A stretch of 60,426 nt of DNA from Prasinococcaceae sp. CCMP 1430 (Eukaryota; Prasinodermophyta; Palmophyllophyceae; Prasinococcales; Prasinococcaceae): positions 1,333 to 61,758 of the forward strand of contig RQSC01000314.1 of NCBI GenBank assembly GCA_013416795.1. Reading direction: 5' to 3'. Below the pieces are notes generated by a model. That model searched no databases and was not told where the DNA came from. It saw only the letters and a program-made list of their open reading frames with translations. The first letter of the stretch is position 1. Each line of letters begins with the position of its first letter. Both the position numbers and the translations under genes were made by a program. Shown one piece after another: positions 10,701-19,920 of the stretch.

Positions 10701-12366
10701 GATCACCCAAAACAGGAAGCACGCCGGCCACGCCTCGCAGTACCTGTCGCATCGCGGCCGCCTGTGCGAGTTGGCGGTCGCGCCACGCCATCAAGCTCTC
10801 GTACTGTCGCCGCAGTCGCAAACGCTGGAGCAAAATGTACGCGATTGCCAGGATGAGCAGGACCCCGGCCACGACGGCCGTCACCCAGATGGTGATACCG
10901 TCGTCGCCCGAAGCTGGCGTCACCACGCGCACGCCCACCGTGCTCAGCTTGTAGCCCGTGCCCATGGCAGCGTTGTGCGCGCTCACGTTCGCGTGCATCT
11001 CAACGCCATCCTCCAACGCAAGATTCTCGAAGAGTACCGAAGTCTCGTTCGCTGAGACGCTCACCGTTTCGCCCACTTGCGCGCCGCCCACCTTCACAAG
11101 TTTAACCTCGTACGACTCAATCCACGACTCATCTTCGACGAAGGGCTGCCAGCACGCGCGCAGCGCACCGTCCGTGCCATGCGTGCTCGAGCCAGACGAG
11201 GGCGCCACCGTGGTGATCGCTGACAGCGGATTGAGAGGGTCGCACTCCTCACCCGCAGTCAGTACGATGCCGCGCGCCGCCGGCGGCGTGGAATCCACAA
11301 GCACCGTCGCGCTGCTGACGTTGGATGAGAGTGGCGGGCCGCCTTTGTTGGTTCCCACCACCGTCACGTAGTACCGCTGTCCATTGCGCAACGCCAGGCC
11401 GCTCGCCTCGAATCGCTGCTCGAAGTCCTCGACCGGCTCACTCGCGTTTATTGCGACTGGCTCAAGCGCGCGGGCGTCGGCCATGCCCGGTGAGTTGCCC
11501 AGGCCCCATTCGTACGAGCGCATGCCGCTCTGCGCGTCCGTGAACGCGCTGAAGGTGAACTTGAATGTGTCGAGGGAGCCCACAACCGCGGGTGCCGAGA
11601 CGCCGCACGCAGGCGGATCGCACGTGGGCGGTGTGCCGTCGCAGTAGCCGCTCACTCGTCCGCTGTCTTCGTCCGAGTAGATCAGGTACGTGCCAACCAC
11701 GTGCGCCTCGTTGAGCCACTTGCCCCACAGGCATCTGGGCACCTCCCCGCAAAGATAGGGATTGTTAGATGGCTGGATGACGTTGAGGATCGAGCTGGGC
11801 CGCTCGACCAGGTCGCACCACGCGTCGGGGATGGCGCCCTCGAGCGAGTTGACGTCAAAGTAGAGGTCCTTCATGCCGTCAATGGCGGCGATCTCGGGCG
11901 GCAGAGTGCCGGTGAGCAGGTTGTCGCGCAACAACAGGCGCTGCATTTTGCGAAGCCGTCCGAGCTCAGGCGGGATTCCCCCGCTGAACTTGTTGACGTG
12001 GAGGTAGTATTGGCGCGCCTCGGTCAAGTTGCCCAGGTAGGGCGTGAGCACGCCCGTGAGCCGCTTGTTGGAGGGCTTGCGCGGGCCGAAGTCAATTCTG
12101 TACACGTGGTTGAACCCATCGCCGTGGGCGTCTTCTGGTGCAGGGCAAGGGTACGGCTCGGGCGGCGGCGGGTAGAGCGCGAAGCAGTCGCAGTCGATGG
12201 CCTCCCACTGGCATGGGTCGACGGCGTCGTCCCATGTGGACAGCAGGCCCGCGTCATTCGTGACCGCAGCCCTGAACTGGCGCAGCGCCTCGGCCTCATC
12301 CGGGTGCAGCGGGAGGCTGACGTCCCACGTGCCCTGGGACTCGGGGGCGCCCTCGTCCGCAGACAT
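7744..12366 (-). CDS. LRR / FN3-like / single-TM receptor with three class III nucleotide-cyclase-like domains
   Basis: Intronless 1,540-residue frame starting at ATG 12366. Order: a plant-type LRR cap with DPCQWEAIDCDC, about four LRRs (residues 100-185, for example NKFSGGIPPELGRL), a region with fibronectin-III-like strands (about 280-470), one transmembrane helix (VTAVVAGVLLILAIAYILLQ, about 490-512), then cytoplasmic cyclase-like domains near 595-705 (FVVTDLEGSTAM and TQGDSFEIAF), 842-990 (degenerate) and 1236-1380 (AHFGGYECKMPEMGKFTVAF, then GATANLAARTM). Class III cyclases make cAMP or cGMP as dimers with two metal-binding aspartates; the first domain keeps Asp in TDLEGST and GDSF, while the other two look altered. 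Receptor-like architecture recalls protist adenylyl cyclases. No signal peptide follows the chosen ATG, so either the LRRs are exported by reverse signal anchoring or a 5' exon is missed upstream of the AC repeat. Confidence 0.8.
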   Translation of the reverse strand: MSADEGAPESQGTWDVSLPLHPDEAEALRQFRAAVTNDAGLLSTWDDAVDPCQWEAIDCDCFALYPPPPEPYPCPAPEDAHGDGFNHVYRIDFGPRKPSNKRLTGVLTPYLGNLTEARQYYLHVNKFSGGIPPELGRLRKMQRLLLRDNLLTGTLPPEIAAIDGMKDLYFDVNSLEGAIPDAWCDLVERPSSILNVIQPSNNPYLCGEVPRCLWGKWLNEAHVVGTYLIYSDEDSGRVSGYCDGTPPTCDPPACGVSAPAVVGSLDTFKFTFSAFTDAQSGMRSYEWGLGNSPGMADARALEPVAINASEPVEDFEQRFEASGLALRNGQRYYVTVVGTNKGGPPLSSNVSSATVLVDSTPPAARGIVLTAGEECDPLNPLSAITTVAPSSGSSTHGTDGALRACWQPFVEDESWIESYEVKLVKVGGAQVGETVSVSANETSVLFENLALEDGVEMHANVSAHNAAMGTGYKLSTVGVRVVTPASGDDGITIWVTAVVAGVLLILAIAYILLQRLRLRRQYESLMAWRDRQLAQAAAMRQVLRGVAGVLPVLGDRKEADAHAAGPRQHALQVSQVSDDGYSALTSARYVPRQGDPVAFVVTDLEGSTAMSVEDAAAYRMVQDTHDRIVRAALDELGGTEMATQGDSFEIAFPSAAVAVRFCVDVQEKLLLARWPDRVLQLPSCEQVRSPDGALMFSGPRVRMGVHLAEADEYEAKLHDMSRHLVFKGPGFELARAVGDMAHGGQVLLTHATAKALAGAMHVAGNPTIECVGAFEGRVLQTGADKPPDTSSKVDTTPGATCLYTAHPYWGSPIPWRTFAPRFPNVRRVSTEPPTLNLLVLHANYRSAATLDADARDKEGTDDTSDAMNGDGAMRSYPVRAVCALRLCADSPLGESPDHVPEGLAVLAHEILCSVAQQFGGYVSDDGGLALRGVVLVGFACPAAAVACASALQLALTFAAWPYFLGVTSFGEARSALSQPGPRFALAVHAAPDMSLKILERKPGKGSHGGRGYPSSLTEVSDEGAGLSDVGTHEVRISVGNGGRDGDSTAGDSTGLPQPAGYARTASGRVLGGATFGSGTSGGDSFTVPSFADSAQASSAATRRIISGSGVRAAIALARCAWGGQTVVSEAAWKQAQRYGLAPRTMVVSLGDHLLESSAPAVVHSLAGPGVRGASLSVHIDEGGRLVMNNHPREDSELPRAVALIEVSPAAAAGRKFPPPRLTTMVSPSYYQSPVPETGVTIVFCRAQLAGASISHSTQNTKSAAAGSTEGLAAMHHWEAVCREALAHFGGYECKMPEMGKFTVAFQSMHAALAFGASLSEHLLATRDDPNGMGALVSVQIGMAHGADVFRKPLATGRADYFGATANLAARTMGQAQPGQAVAEMTFTDESVLPVTLKWDATGECTCAAIAASDGSVALPALRLRNIGACVLKGVTGDKMLVQVQLAEAPAADFGRPKGWVAAKVRHVVPTYSSTLSKGSAGGNSFGEAAGSEVEISRDPLELFGAGVGSGSHKDMSKLLSGVKSRALRKYDSMHSDTSRP

Positions 12367-12439
12367 GGTCGCGCGCGCACGCGCGCGCGGGCCCCCCGGC
12401 GCGCGCGAGCGCCGGGGCGCGCGCTGCGCACCCCGTGTG

Positions 12440-12440
<1 letters not shown>

Positions 12441-12470
<30 letters not shown>
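12441..12470. repeat. (AC)15 dinucleotide microsatellite
   Basis: Perfect AC repeat about 75 bp upstream of the receptor-cyclase ATG on the other strand, where it reads (GT)15. It lies in the presumed 5' UTR or promoter and could also form part of an unrecognised 5' intron. Confidence 0.95.
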
Positions 12471-12472
<2 letters not shown>

Positions 12473-12828
12473 CGCCTTACGTTCACGCCCGCCCCGCGCC
12501 GATTTTGCGCGCGCGGTCGCTGCGGCGGCTGCGGCCTTTTACCCGCTGGCCGTCTGCAGATATGCTTGCCGACTGCTGAGAGCAGCGGCGGCGGCATCGC
12601 CCGCGGGCGCGTGCCGCGATATGATCCGCGCGGCGCCCGCGCGCAGCACTTGCAGCGCCCGCCAGCTCAGATGTCAGTCGTACCGTACTCGTACGCGCTC
12701 GCGCCCCACCCCCACCCCCCACGCGCGGGGCGGCGGCCCCACCAACCAAGGGCATCGCCCACCAGCCAGCCAGGGCTGCACAGGCCCGGCCCGCCGAGGG
12801 GCACGCACATCCCACCGGCCGGCCCCCG

Positions 12829-12860
12829 CGCGCGCGCGCGCGCGCGCGCGCGCGCGCGCG
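12829..12860. repeat. (CG)n simple repeat
   Basis: About 16 CG units in the gap upstream of the receptor-cyclase gene. Similar shorter GC runs occur near 16350, 41985 and 47500, all between genes or in introns. Confidence 0.9.
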
Positions 12861-12940
12861 GCCACCACCACGCCGCGCCGTTCGGGGAACGGCCAGAGGT
12901 CAAAAAGCATTGCGTCGTCCGGGCGCGGCCTCGCATATGT

Positions 12941-12996
12941 AAAACCCTAACCTGTCACACGGGGTGTTTAGGTGTGCTGTACGATAGGGTTTACAC
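12941..12996. promoter_or_regulatory. Pair of oppositely oriented telo-box-like motifs
   Basis: AAAACCCTAACC at 12941-12952 and TAGGGTTTACAC at 12985-12996 lie in opposite orientation in an AT-richer island between the receptor-cyclase gene (5' side) and the stop of the CS-domain gene. They could mark the start region of the receptor-cyclase transcript, about 575 bp from its ATG, which would leave room for an undetected 5' exon. Confidence 0.45.
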
Positions 12997-13255
12997 ATAG
13001 CTTCTTTTAGTGACCAAGCTTTTTTTGTGGGGCGCGGTTTTCTCGCATTTTCAGGGGAAGTTGGATGCCGGTGGGAAGAGGTTGGGGGGGAGTGCCTGGG
13101 CCGGCGCCCTCGCGGCCCTCAGCCTGCCCCAACCCGCACCCTTCCACCGGCGGGCGCGGGTGTGCGGCAGCTACGACGCCCCGCTCAGCGCCCGATCGCC
13201 CCCACTCGCGCTCAAGGAGGGGCGCGCGGGCGCGCGCGCGCGCGCGGCGGCTTTC

Positions 13256-13974
13256 TCAATCCTCCTTGAGCAGGCTGGACCACTTGGCGTCGCCGACGGG
13301 CGCCAGCAGCAGCTGGAGCTCGGTGCCCTTCTCGGCGATGCACCAGCTGCACTCGTCGCTGTACACGCGGCCAGCCAGGGCGGCCTTGTCGAAGACGGTG
13401 TCACCGAACACCGTGACAGAGATCGAGCCAGGTGCGAACGACACCTTCAGGTCGGCCTTCTTCGCCGGCTTGCTCAGCTCGATGCGCACTGTGATCTCGT
13501 CGTCGCTCTGCTCCCACTTCCACGACGTCTTGCCGTCGCCGCCATCCTTCTCGACGCCAGCATTGAGGTCGGGCATGCCACCACCACCACCCATCATGCC
13601 AGGCATGCCACCCGCGCCGCCCGCGCCGCCGCCCATTTGCGCCATCATCTCCTGCAGCTTGGCCATGTCGAAGTTCCCGTCCCCCCCGAAGCCGCCGTCT
13701 TCGGCGCCGCCGCCGATAAAGCCACCGTCGCCCGCGAGGTCTGCGAGGCCCTCGATTCCCTCGCTAGCAGGCGCAGCATCTGTGCGCACGCCGCGCCGAT
13801 CGGCGGGCGGTCGGAGGACGGCGGCGAGGTCAGCGGTATGCACGCATGCACACGCCGCACCGTGCAAGGCGGGGCGCAGGTGACCCCCGATCGCGCGTCG
13901 GCGAGCGAGCGGCGGCACGCACCCTCCTCCTCCTCCTCGTCCGTCACGTCGATGATCTTCGGCTCCTCCGTCAT
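13256..13974 (-). CDS. CS-domain (p23/NudC-like) co-chaperone
   Basis: Two exons, 13974-13923 and 13779-13256, joined across a 142-nt GTGCGT...CACAG intron give 191 residues starting MTEEPKIIDV. After an acidic start (TDEEEEE) and a Gly/Met-rich linker comes a CS domain (about residues 100-190): WKWEQSDDEITVRIEL, KADLKVSFAPGSISV and the C-terminal part ending WSSLLKED. CS domains of the NudC/p23 type bind Hsp90 or act as holdases in the cytosol. The domain begins with the Trp-rich strand and the DEITV motif typical of NudC-like proteins, but no NudC N-terminal region is present, so the exact subfamily is open. The acidic exon 1 with ATG at 13974 makes the start convincing. Confidence 0.82.
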
Positions 13975-14087
13975 GGCTGCGGCGGCGGCGCTCCGCGGCG
14001 GCGCGCGCGGTGTGGCGCGCGCGCGCGCGCCGGGGCGCTCGAGAGCGAGCCATCAAAACGCACCCGCGCAGACAAGATCGAGCAGAT

Positions 14088-14097
14088 CTATAAACCC
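14088..14097. promoter_or_regulatory. CTATAAACCC motif upstream of the CS-domain gene
   Basis: A TATA-like and telo-box-like sequence about 115 bp upstream of the ATG at 13974. It resembles ATATAAACCCTAAC upstream of the phosphatase gene, which supports a shared core element. Confidence 0.4.
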
Positions 14098-14433
14098 TTT
14101 TCCCGACAAACAAGCTGCGCTGATATCGAGGTCAGTTCAGTACTGTAGACCAAACCTGAAATGCTGCGGGAGGCGCACCAGTTGGAGCAGCAGCAGCGCC
14201 GAGCGCGAGCGCGGTGGCATGCGAGGGGAGGGGGAGGGGGGAGCAGTCAGGGCCTTAGCGCCCCCGTGAGTCGCCATTCCGCTCGCTATGGGGGGGAGTG
14301 GGGGGGTGTGGGGGGGGGCGGGGGGGGTCTCAGTGCTCTGGGACTGAAGGCCGCGGGGTCCAAGGCGCCCGCGGCCCCGTCAACCTGCGCCGCCAGCCCG
14401 CTCGCTGAGCCTCGCTGAGCCTCGCCCGCGATC

Positions 14434-15951
14434 ATGGGCGGGTGCCTGAGCGCGCGCCCAGCGGATGCGCGGCCGGCGGTGCACGACTTCGTCGCCGCGC
14501 GGGCGCAGGCTGCTGACGACGGGGCGGGCGGGCACGCTCCGAAAAGACGAGGGGGCGACGCGCGCGCAGGCCAGTCCAGGAAGGGAGGAGGGGGGGCGCC
14601 TTCCTCCTCCTCGGCCAAAAGTACCCGGGCGCAGACGGCTGCTCGAGGGTCGCCAGTTGCCACGGCTGCACGCGCCGTGAGCTCGTTTCTCACGTCGCGT
14701 CCCGCCCCGCCCTCAGAACCCATCGTCCGCCCGCTTGCCGAAGCACGTGCGGCGAGGAGGCTCGCCGCGGCTGCGGGGGTGCGCGTCGATCAGAGGCTCA
14801 GCGGTGACACTGATGCGGCGCGCGCGCGTGGTGACGGCAGGGCCGAAGAGGTCGTAGCGCACGGTTCTTATGAAGGGCCAGTCGATGATGGCTTGTGCAC
14901 TGCCACCACTCCTACGCGTGCGCCACCAAACGACTCTGGCACCGACCTGCGGGGCGTGCGCAGGAATCCTCCGGAGCTTAGTGCGAGCGTGCTCAGGATC
15001 ATAGATGTCGTTCTCGGACCACCCGTCAGCACCGTCACCCCGGCGCAGGCCGCATGGAGCACCACTGCCCTGTCGTCGCCCGCGCCAGCGGACCACACTG
15101 TGACGCAGGTCCTACCATTGGCACAGGCGCGTGTGAATGGCGACTCTCCGGACTCGGACGGCCTGGCCACGAGCGAGGTTGCAAACGGCGTGGCAAATGG
15201 CACCGCGAGCGGCGGCGCGCAGGTGCCGCCGCTCCTCGCGCTGCCGCCGCCGTCATTTCTCGCAGCATCGTCGGCGAAGGTGTTTGCAGAGCGGCGCTCG
15301 CTCGCTGTGCGGCTCACGCGGGCAAGCTCGCTCAAGGCCTTTCGCAACTCGAAGGTGGCCAACCCGCGCGCGGCATCGCGGTATGAGTCGGAGTACGCGC
15401 GTAGCGACAGCACCGCTGGCCTGGCCGAGGCCGTCGAGCTCGAGACGCGCTCCATGGCAGAGGGCAAGCAGCTCATCGACGCGCGTCTCGCGAGGCTCGG
15501 CCTTTCGTCGGTCTTGATGATGGATGACGGCAACTGCCAGTTCAGAGCACTGAGTCACCAATTGTTCGGCGATCAGAGCTTCCACAAGGAGGTTCGAGCG
15601 GAGGTCGTCGCATGGATGAAAACACACGCGGCCAGCTTCGCCCCATTCGTTGGTGGCCGGAGCGATTTCTACCGATACGTCGCGGACATGGGGAAGAACC
15701 GCTGCTGGGGCGACGAGCTGACCCTGAGAGCCGCGTGCGACGCCTTCCGATGCGTCCTGTTCATCGTGCAGTCCACCAAAACCAATTGGCTTCTTGTGTA
15801 CGAGCCCGGCCGGAACGCCCGGCGCTCGCGCGCCGAGGACAGGGACGCGCACCGCAAGACGGTCTTCCTTTCCTACATCGCCCCCGTGCACTACAACTCG
15901 GTCCTGCTGCCGCCCGGCTACGGCCAGAAGGGGGGGCGTGCGGCCGGCTGA
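14434..15951 (+). CDS. OTU-family deubiquitinase with predicted dual-acylated N-terminus
   Basis: Intronless, 505 residues. The C-terminal 150 residues form an OTU cysteine-protease domain: MDDGNCQFRALS carries the catalytic Asp/Cys, EVRAEVVAWM follows, and the catalytic His is in PVHYNSVLLP. OTU enzymes cleave ubiquitin chains. The arrangement resembles plant OTU proteins in which the domain is C-terminal. The protein starts MGGCLSARP: Gly2 with Ser6 fits N-myristoylation and Cys4 fits palmitoylation, which would place it on a membrane (inference). The 340 residues between are low-complexity Ala/Ser/Thr-rich without recognised domains. The ATG at 14434 is set by this motif; a direct repeat CTCGCTGAGC lies just before it. 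The next gene, a lipid-anchored myosin, runs in the same direction. Confidence 0.87.
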   Translation: MGGCLSARPADARPAVHDFVAARAQAADDGAGGHAPKRRGGDARAGQSRKGGGGAPSSSSAKSTRAQTAARGSPVATAARAVSSFLTSRPAPPSEPIVRPLAEARAARRLAAAAGVRVDQRLSGDTDAARARGDGRAEEVVAHGSYEGPVDDGLCTATTPTRAPPNDSGTDLRGVRRNPPELSASVLRIIDVVLGPPVSTVTPAQAAWSTTALSSPAPADHTVTQVLPLAQARVNGDSPDSDGLATSEVANGVANGTASGGAQVPPLLALPPPSFLAASSAKVFAERRSLAVRLTRASSLKAFRNSKVANPRAASRYESEYARSDSTAGLAEAVELETRSMAEGKQLIDARLARLGLSSVLMMDDGNCQFRALSHQLFGDQSFHKEVRAEVVAWMKTHAASFAPFVGGRSDFYRYVADMGKNRCWGDELTLRAACDAFRCVLFIVQSTKTNWLLVYEPGRNARRSRAEDRDAHRKTVFLSYIAPVHYNSVLLPPGYGQKGGRAAG

Positions 15952-16222
15952 CGCGCGCCAGGAAGGGAGGGTCTGGACGGACACATGTCAACGACGCACC
16001 TTAACCCAACCACCGCGAGCCACGAGCCGCTCGAAAAGTTCGCTCGCACGCTCGCGCTCGCAGGGAGTACCACCTCCGCGTCCGCGCCGTCGCCAACGCC
16101 CACCTCACCGGCGTCCGCGCCGCTCGCACCGAGGCCCGGGCCGAGCGCACGACGGCGGGCGCTGGCGGCTGACGGGAGGCCCGGGGAGGAGGGGGCTGAG
16201 GACCCGGAATCAGAAATGATTA

Positions 16223-16240
16223 TTAGGGTTTAGGGTTTAG
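16223..16240. promoter_or_regulatory. Telomere-like repeat TTAGGGTTTAGGGTTTAG
   Basis: Two and a half units of TTTAGGG, the plant-type telomere unit, about 250 bp upstream of the myosin ATG. It is the same motif found singly near other gene starts and is too short to be a telomere remnant of any size. A promoter role is inferred. Confidence 0.45.
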
Positions 16241-16490
16241 TATCGATGGCGTTGCAGTTGCATGGCATGGCATGGCATGGCACGGCGCCCCAACCCCCGG
16301 AACACACACACAGGCACAGGTGGCAATGGGCCAATGGCGTTTGATGGGGCTCGCGCGCGCGCGCGCGCGCGCGGGCGCCCTGCTACGGCGGGAAGCGCCG
16401 CACTCGTAACAGCCACAGCGCCAACAGCCCCACGCATCCCCCCCCCCCCCTCCCCCCCCCTAGCGGGGGCGGGGCGAGCGGGGGCGCGGC

Positions 16491-19400
16491 ATGGCGCCGC
16501 CCAGGGATGGGCCGCCGTCGCTGCTGCGCCTGGACGCGATGGACACGCCCAGCGTGCTCGAGTGCCTCCGCGCGCGGTCCGAGCGCGGCGAGGTGTACAC
16601 CTCGGCCGGCGACGACATGCTCGTGAGCGTCAACCCGTTCAAGGCGACCGCCGCGTGCAGCGACGCGGCGCTCGACGCGGCGGTGAGCGCGGCGGTGGGC
16701 CGCGGCGGAGGGGGGGATGACGGGCCGCCCTCGGCGTTCTCGATAGGCTCGCGCTGCTGGACGCGCCTGCTGGCGACGCATCGCTCGCAGGCGGTGGTCA
16801 TCTCGGGCGAGAGCGGCGCGGGAAAGACAGAGTGCGCCAAGATGGTGTTCCGCGCCCTCGTGGGCCTGTCCGAGCACAGCTCCAAGCACCCGCGCGCCTC
16901 ACTCACCGCGGGCGACGGCCAGTCGAGCCAGCGCCCATCGGCGCGCGTGTCGACCACGCACACCTCGAACATCGAGGCGCGCCTGCTGGTGGGTGGCCTC
17001 GCCCTGGAGGCGTTCGGCAACGCGCGCACCGTGCGCAACGACAATTCGAGCCGCTTCGGCAAGTACCTGTCCTGCGCGGTCGATCGCAAGGGTCGCCTGG
17101 CGGGCGCGCGCATCATCACCTACCTCCTCGAGCGCAGCCGCGTGGTCTCGCAGGCGCCACGGGAGGCGCCCTTCCACGTCATGGGTGCGCTCGCCGGAGC
17201 GGGCTACGGCTCGCACCTGGCGGCGGGCTCCGCGCGCGCGTACGTGCGCGAGGCGCCGCCCGCGTCCGAGGCGGGCCGCCTGCTGCGCCAGATTACCGAT
17301 CGGCTGTCCGCCGCCGGCGTGAGCAAGGCAGGCGTGAACAGCATCATGAGCGCTGCCGCGGCTGTGCTGTGCCTGGGCGAAGTCTCCTTTGAAGATGCTG
17401 GCAACGAAGGCTGCACCGTGAATGCCGGCGAGTCAGCCAGGAAGCTCGCAGCGGCCGCGGCGCTGTTGGGCAAGCCCGACGGACAGATCGCCGAGCTGCT
17501 CACGGAGCGGCTGCTGCCGCTGCCGGGTGCGGAGCGCGTGACGGTCAAGCTCTCCGCCGACGCGGCCGCCCAAGCGCGCGACGCCACTGCCAAAGCGCTG
17601 TACGCACGTGTTTTCGAGGTGCTAGTCATGGAGCTCAACGCGGGCCTGGCAGCTGGCAGCGGCAGGACCGACGCCACGTCCGTCAGCGTGCTAGACATCT
17701 TCGGATTCGAGAATTTTGCGTCCAACAGCCTCGAGCAACTGCTCATCAACTATGCGAACGGTGCGTGTGTCGGTCCGTGGCGAGTCCTGGCGCAAGGCAG
17801 GCGCGATGCCGTCGCTGACAACCGTTTGCGCGCCCGACTCGCACTGTCGCTCTCTGCCCCCGCACGCTCACCCGCGCCAACCAGAAAAATTGCAGGGCCT
17901 GTGCACCAGCATGTTGCTCGCAGCCGAGCAAGCCGAGTACGTTGAGGAGGGCGTGCCATGGACGCCGATCGAGTTCGTGGACAACGAGGCCACTCTCGCA
18001 GCGTTTGAGCGGCGCGCAGGGCTGCTTGGCATGCTGCACGAAGAGGCCACGCTGCAGCAAGGTGGGGACGCGACGCTGCACGGCAAGCTCAAGGCCGCCC
18101 TGAACGACGACGCGTGCTTTTCGATGCCCTCCGCAGCCGGTGCGCGCGGCCAGTTCGTCGTCAAGCACTTTACCGGCGATGCGGTGGTGTACGATACGCA
18201 AGGCATGGTGGAGAAGGCGCGCCAGACACTGCCGCCTGACCTCGAGGCCCTGCTTGACGATGTGCTTCCACTTCAGCGCGAGGACGCGCCCACGGGTGGC
18301 AGCGCGGCGAGCGGCGGTGGGGGTATTCGCGCATCGAAGCGCGGCAGCGCCACCGGGCGCAAGGGCAATCGCCGCGTCGGGTCGACAGTGCTGCAATTCA
18401 AGGCGCAGCTCGCCTCGCTTCACTCGGCGCTCGCAGCGTCGCAGCTCAGCTTCGTGCGATGCGTGAAGCCAAACGCCGCCAACAAGCCAGATTGCTTCGA
18501 CGATGAGTACTGCAAGCCACAGGTGCTGGCCGCAGGGGCCGCAGAGCTCGCGCGCATTCGCTCCGCCGGCTGGGCGGTACGCCTGCCAGCCAAAGACCTC
18601 GCCGAGAAGTTCAGCTGCGTGTTGGGCGAAGGCGCACCCGAGGACGACAACATCGCGCTCGCAAATGCGGACGTGGGTGGGGCAAGACAGGCCGCCGAGG
18701 CCGTTCTCAGAGCCGGCGGCGTTCCCGCTGAGCAGTGGTGTTTCGGGAAGGCCACCGCGCGTGTGTTTGTGCGTGACGAGTCGGCCATGGAAGGGCTCTG
18801 GGCGATGCGCAGGGCGGAGATGGAACGCCGTGCCGAGGCCGCGCGCAAGGCGCGAGAGGAGGCGGAACGCCTCGAACGCGAGCGGCAGAGGCAGATGACA
18901 GCCGAGGCTGAGGCGGCGGCCGCGGCCGCGGCGGCACAGGCGGCGGCTGCAGCGGCACGCGCACCTAGCGCGGAGGAGCTGGACCTTCCCGTGCACCTGC
19001 GCGACCTCCTTGCATCCGGGGTGCTGTCGCTCCCAAGCAGCAGGGCGGGCGGCGTGCGGCGCACAGCGTCGATGGAGGATTTGGTGGTCGACTCGCAAGC
19101 GATTGACCTGGACGAGGCCCTCGTGGCAGCACTGGCTTTCGAGGAGCAGCAGGCGGCAGCCGCGCACGCGCAGATGCTGCTGGACGACGAGGCACTTGCT
19201 CTGCGGCTGCAGGAGGAGGAAGATCGCGCGGCAAGGGAGCACGAGCGTGCGCAAGCAATGGCAGTGAATGGCGGCGCGAGTGAGGCTGATCAGATGCTGT
19301 GGGCCATGCAAGAGAGCGCCCGGATGGCAGGTCGCGCCGGCGATGCCGTCGACGAGCGTGGGACCGACGCAGTTGGGCCGGATGGCATAGCACTCGAGCA

Positions 19401-19671
19401 CGCCGGCAGCACGCAACCCTCCACGCCGCCGCGTTCGCCCGCGCACGCGTACAGCCAGAGTCCATACTCGTCGCCGCAGGCGCACCAGCAGCTGTTGGCG
19501 GGGCGCGGCACGAGCGCGGATGGCAGTCCCGCTGCGGGCACGTGGGTGCCGCCGTCGGGAGGACAAACCGCCTCCGTTCACTCGTCCTCGGCGAGCTCGG
19601 TGGTCGGTGCCAGCCGTGGTGGCGATGTGACGTCGGCGGAGAGCAAACCTGGATGCTGCGTCATATCCTGA
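16491..19671 (+). CDS. Divergent short-tailed myosin ending in a CaaX box
   Basis: Exons 16491-17760 and 17885-19671 join across a 124-nt GTGCGT...CCAG intron that splits the Glu codon of NYANEKLQ, giving 1,018 residues. The motor has an intact P-loop (ISGESGAGKTE, about 105-113), switch I (NDNSSRFGK, about 183-191), switch II (LDIFGFENF, about 401-409) and the actin-binding FVRCVKPN. It lacks an SH3-like N-domain. I find no IQ motif: the converter runs into a charged helix (RRAEAARKAREEAERLERERQRQ, shortened here), which could act as a single-alpha-helix lever. The tail has acidic helices resembling ubiquitin-interacting motifs (DQMLWAMQESARMAG fits the UIM core), a Ser/Pro-rich part and the terminus KPGCCVIS. 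CVIS is a CaaX box (Ser as last residue favours farnesylation) with a neighbouring Cys for palmitoylation. Class assignment is open. Confidence 0.88.
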
Positions 19672-19920
19672 GTGGGCGAGATTGCCGAGCCCCGACCCCA
19701 CCACACCCCCACCCATCCAATTTTTGGCGCCCCTGCCACTCGCCTGATGCGCGACAGCGGCGGCGCCGGGAGCGTGCAATGGCGGTGCGTGCGTTTCCGG
19801 TGAGGCGCACACGCGTGCGAGTGACAACTACCGCAAATGTAAAGAAATATTCCGCTCATGGAGCTGTTTACAACGTCCACGGGAGGTCCTACGCGCCCCT
19901 CTCTGGATCTCTCTGCCCTC

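Noticed and set aside
16223-16240. Interstitial telomere or chromosome end
   Set aside because: Only about two and a half TTTAGGG units; similar short motifs occur at other gene starts, so a promoter motif is more likely.
17746-19827. A 693-codon minus-strand frame antisense to the myosin
   Set aside because: The myosin strand has complete motor motifs; the antisense product is His/Arg-rich without similarity.
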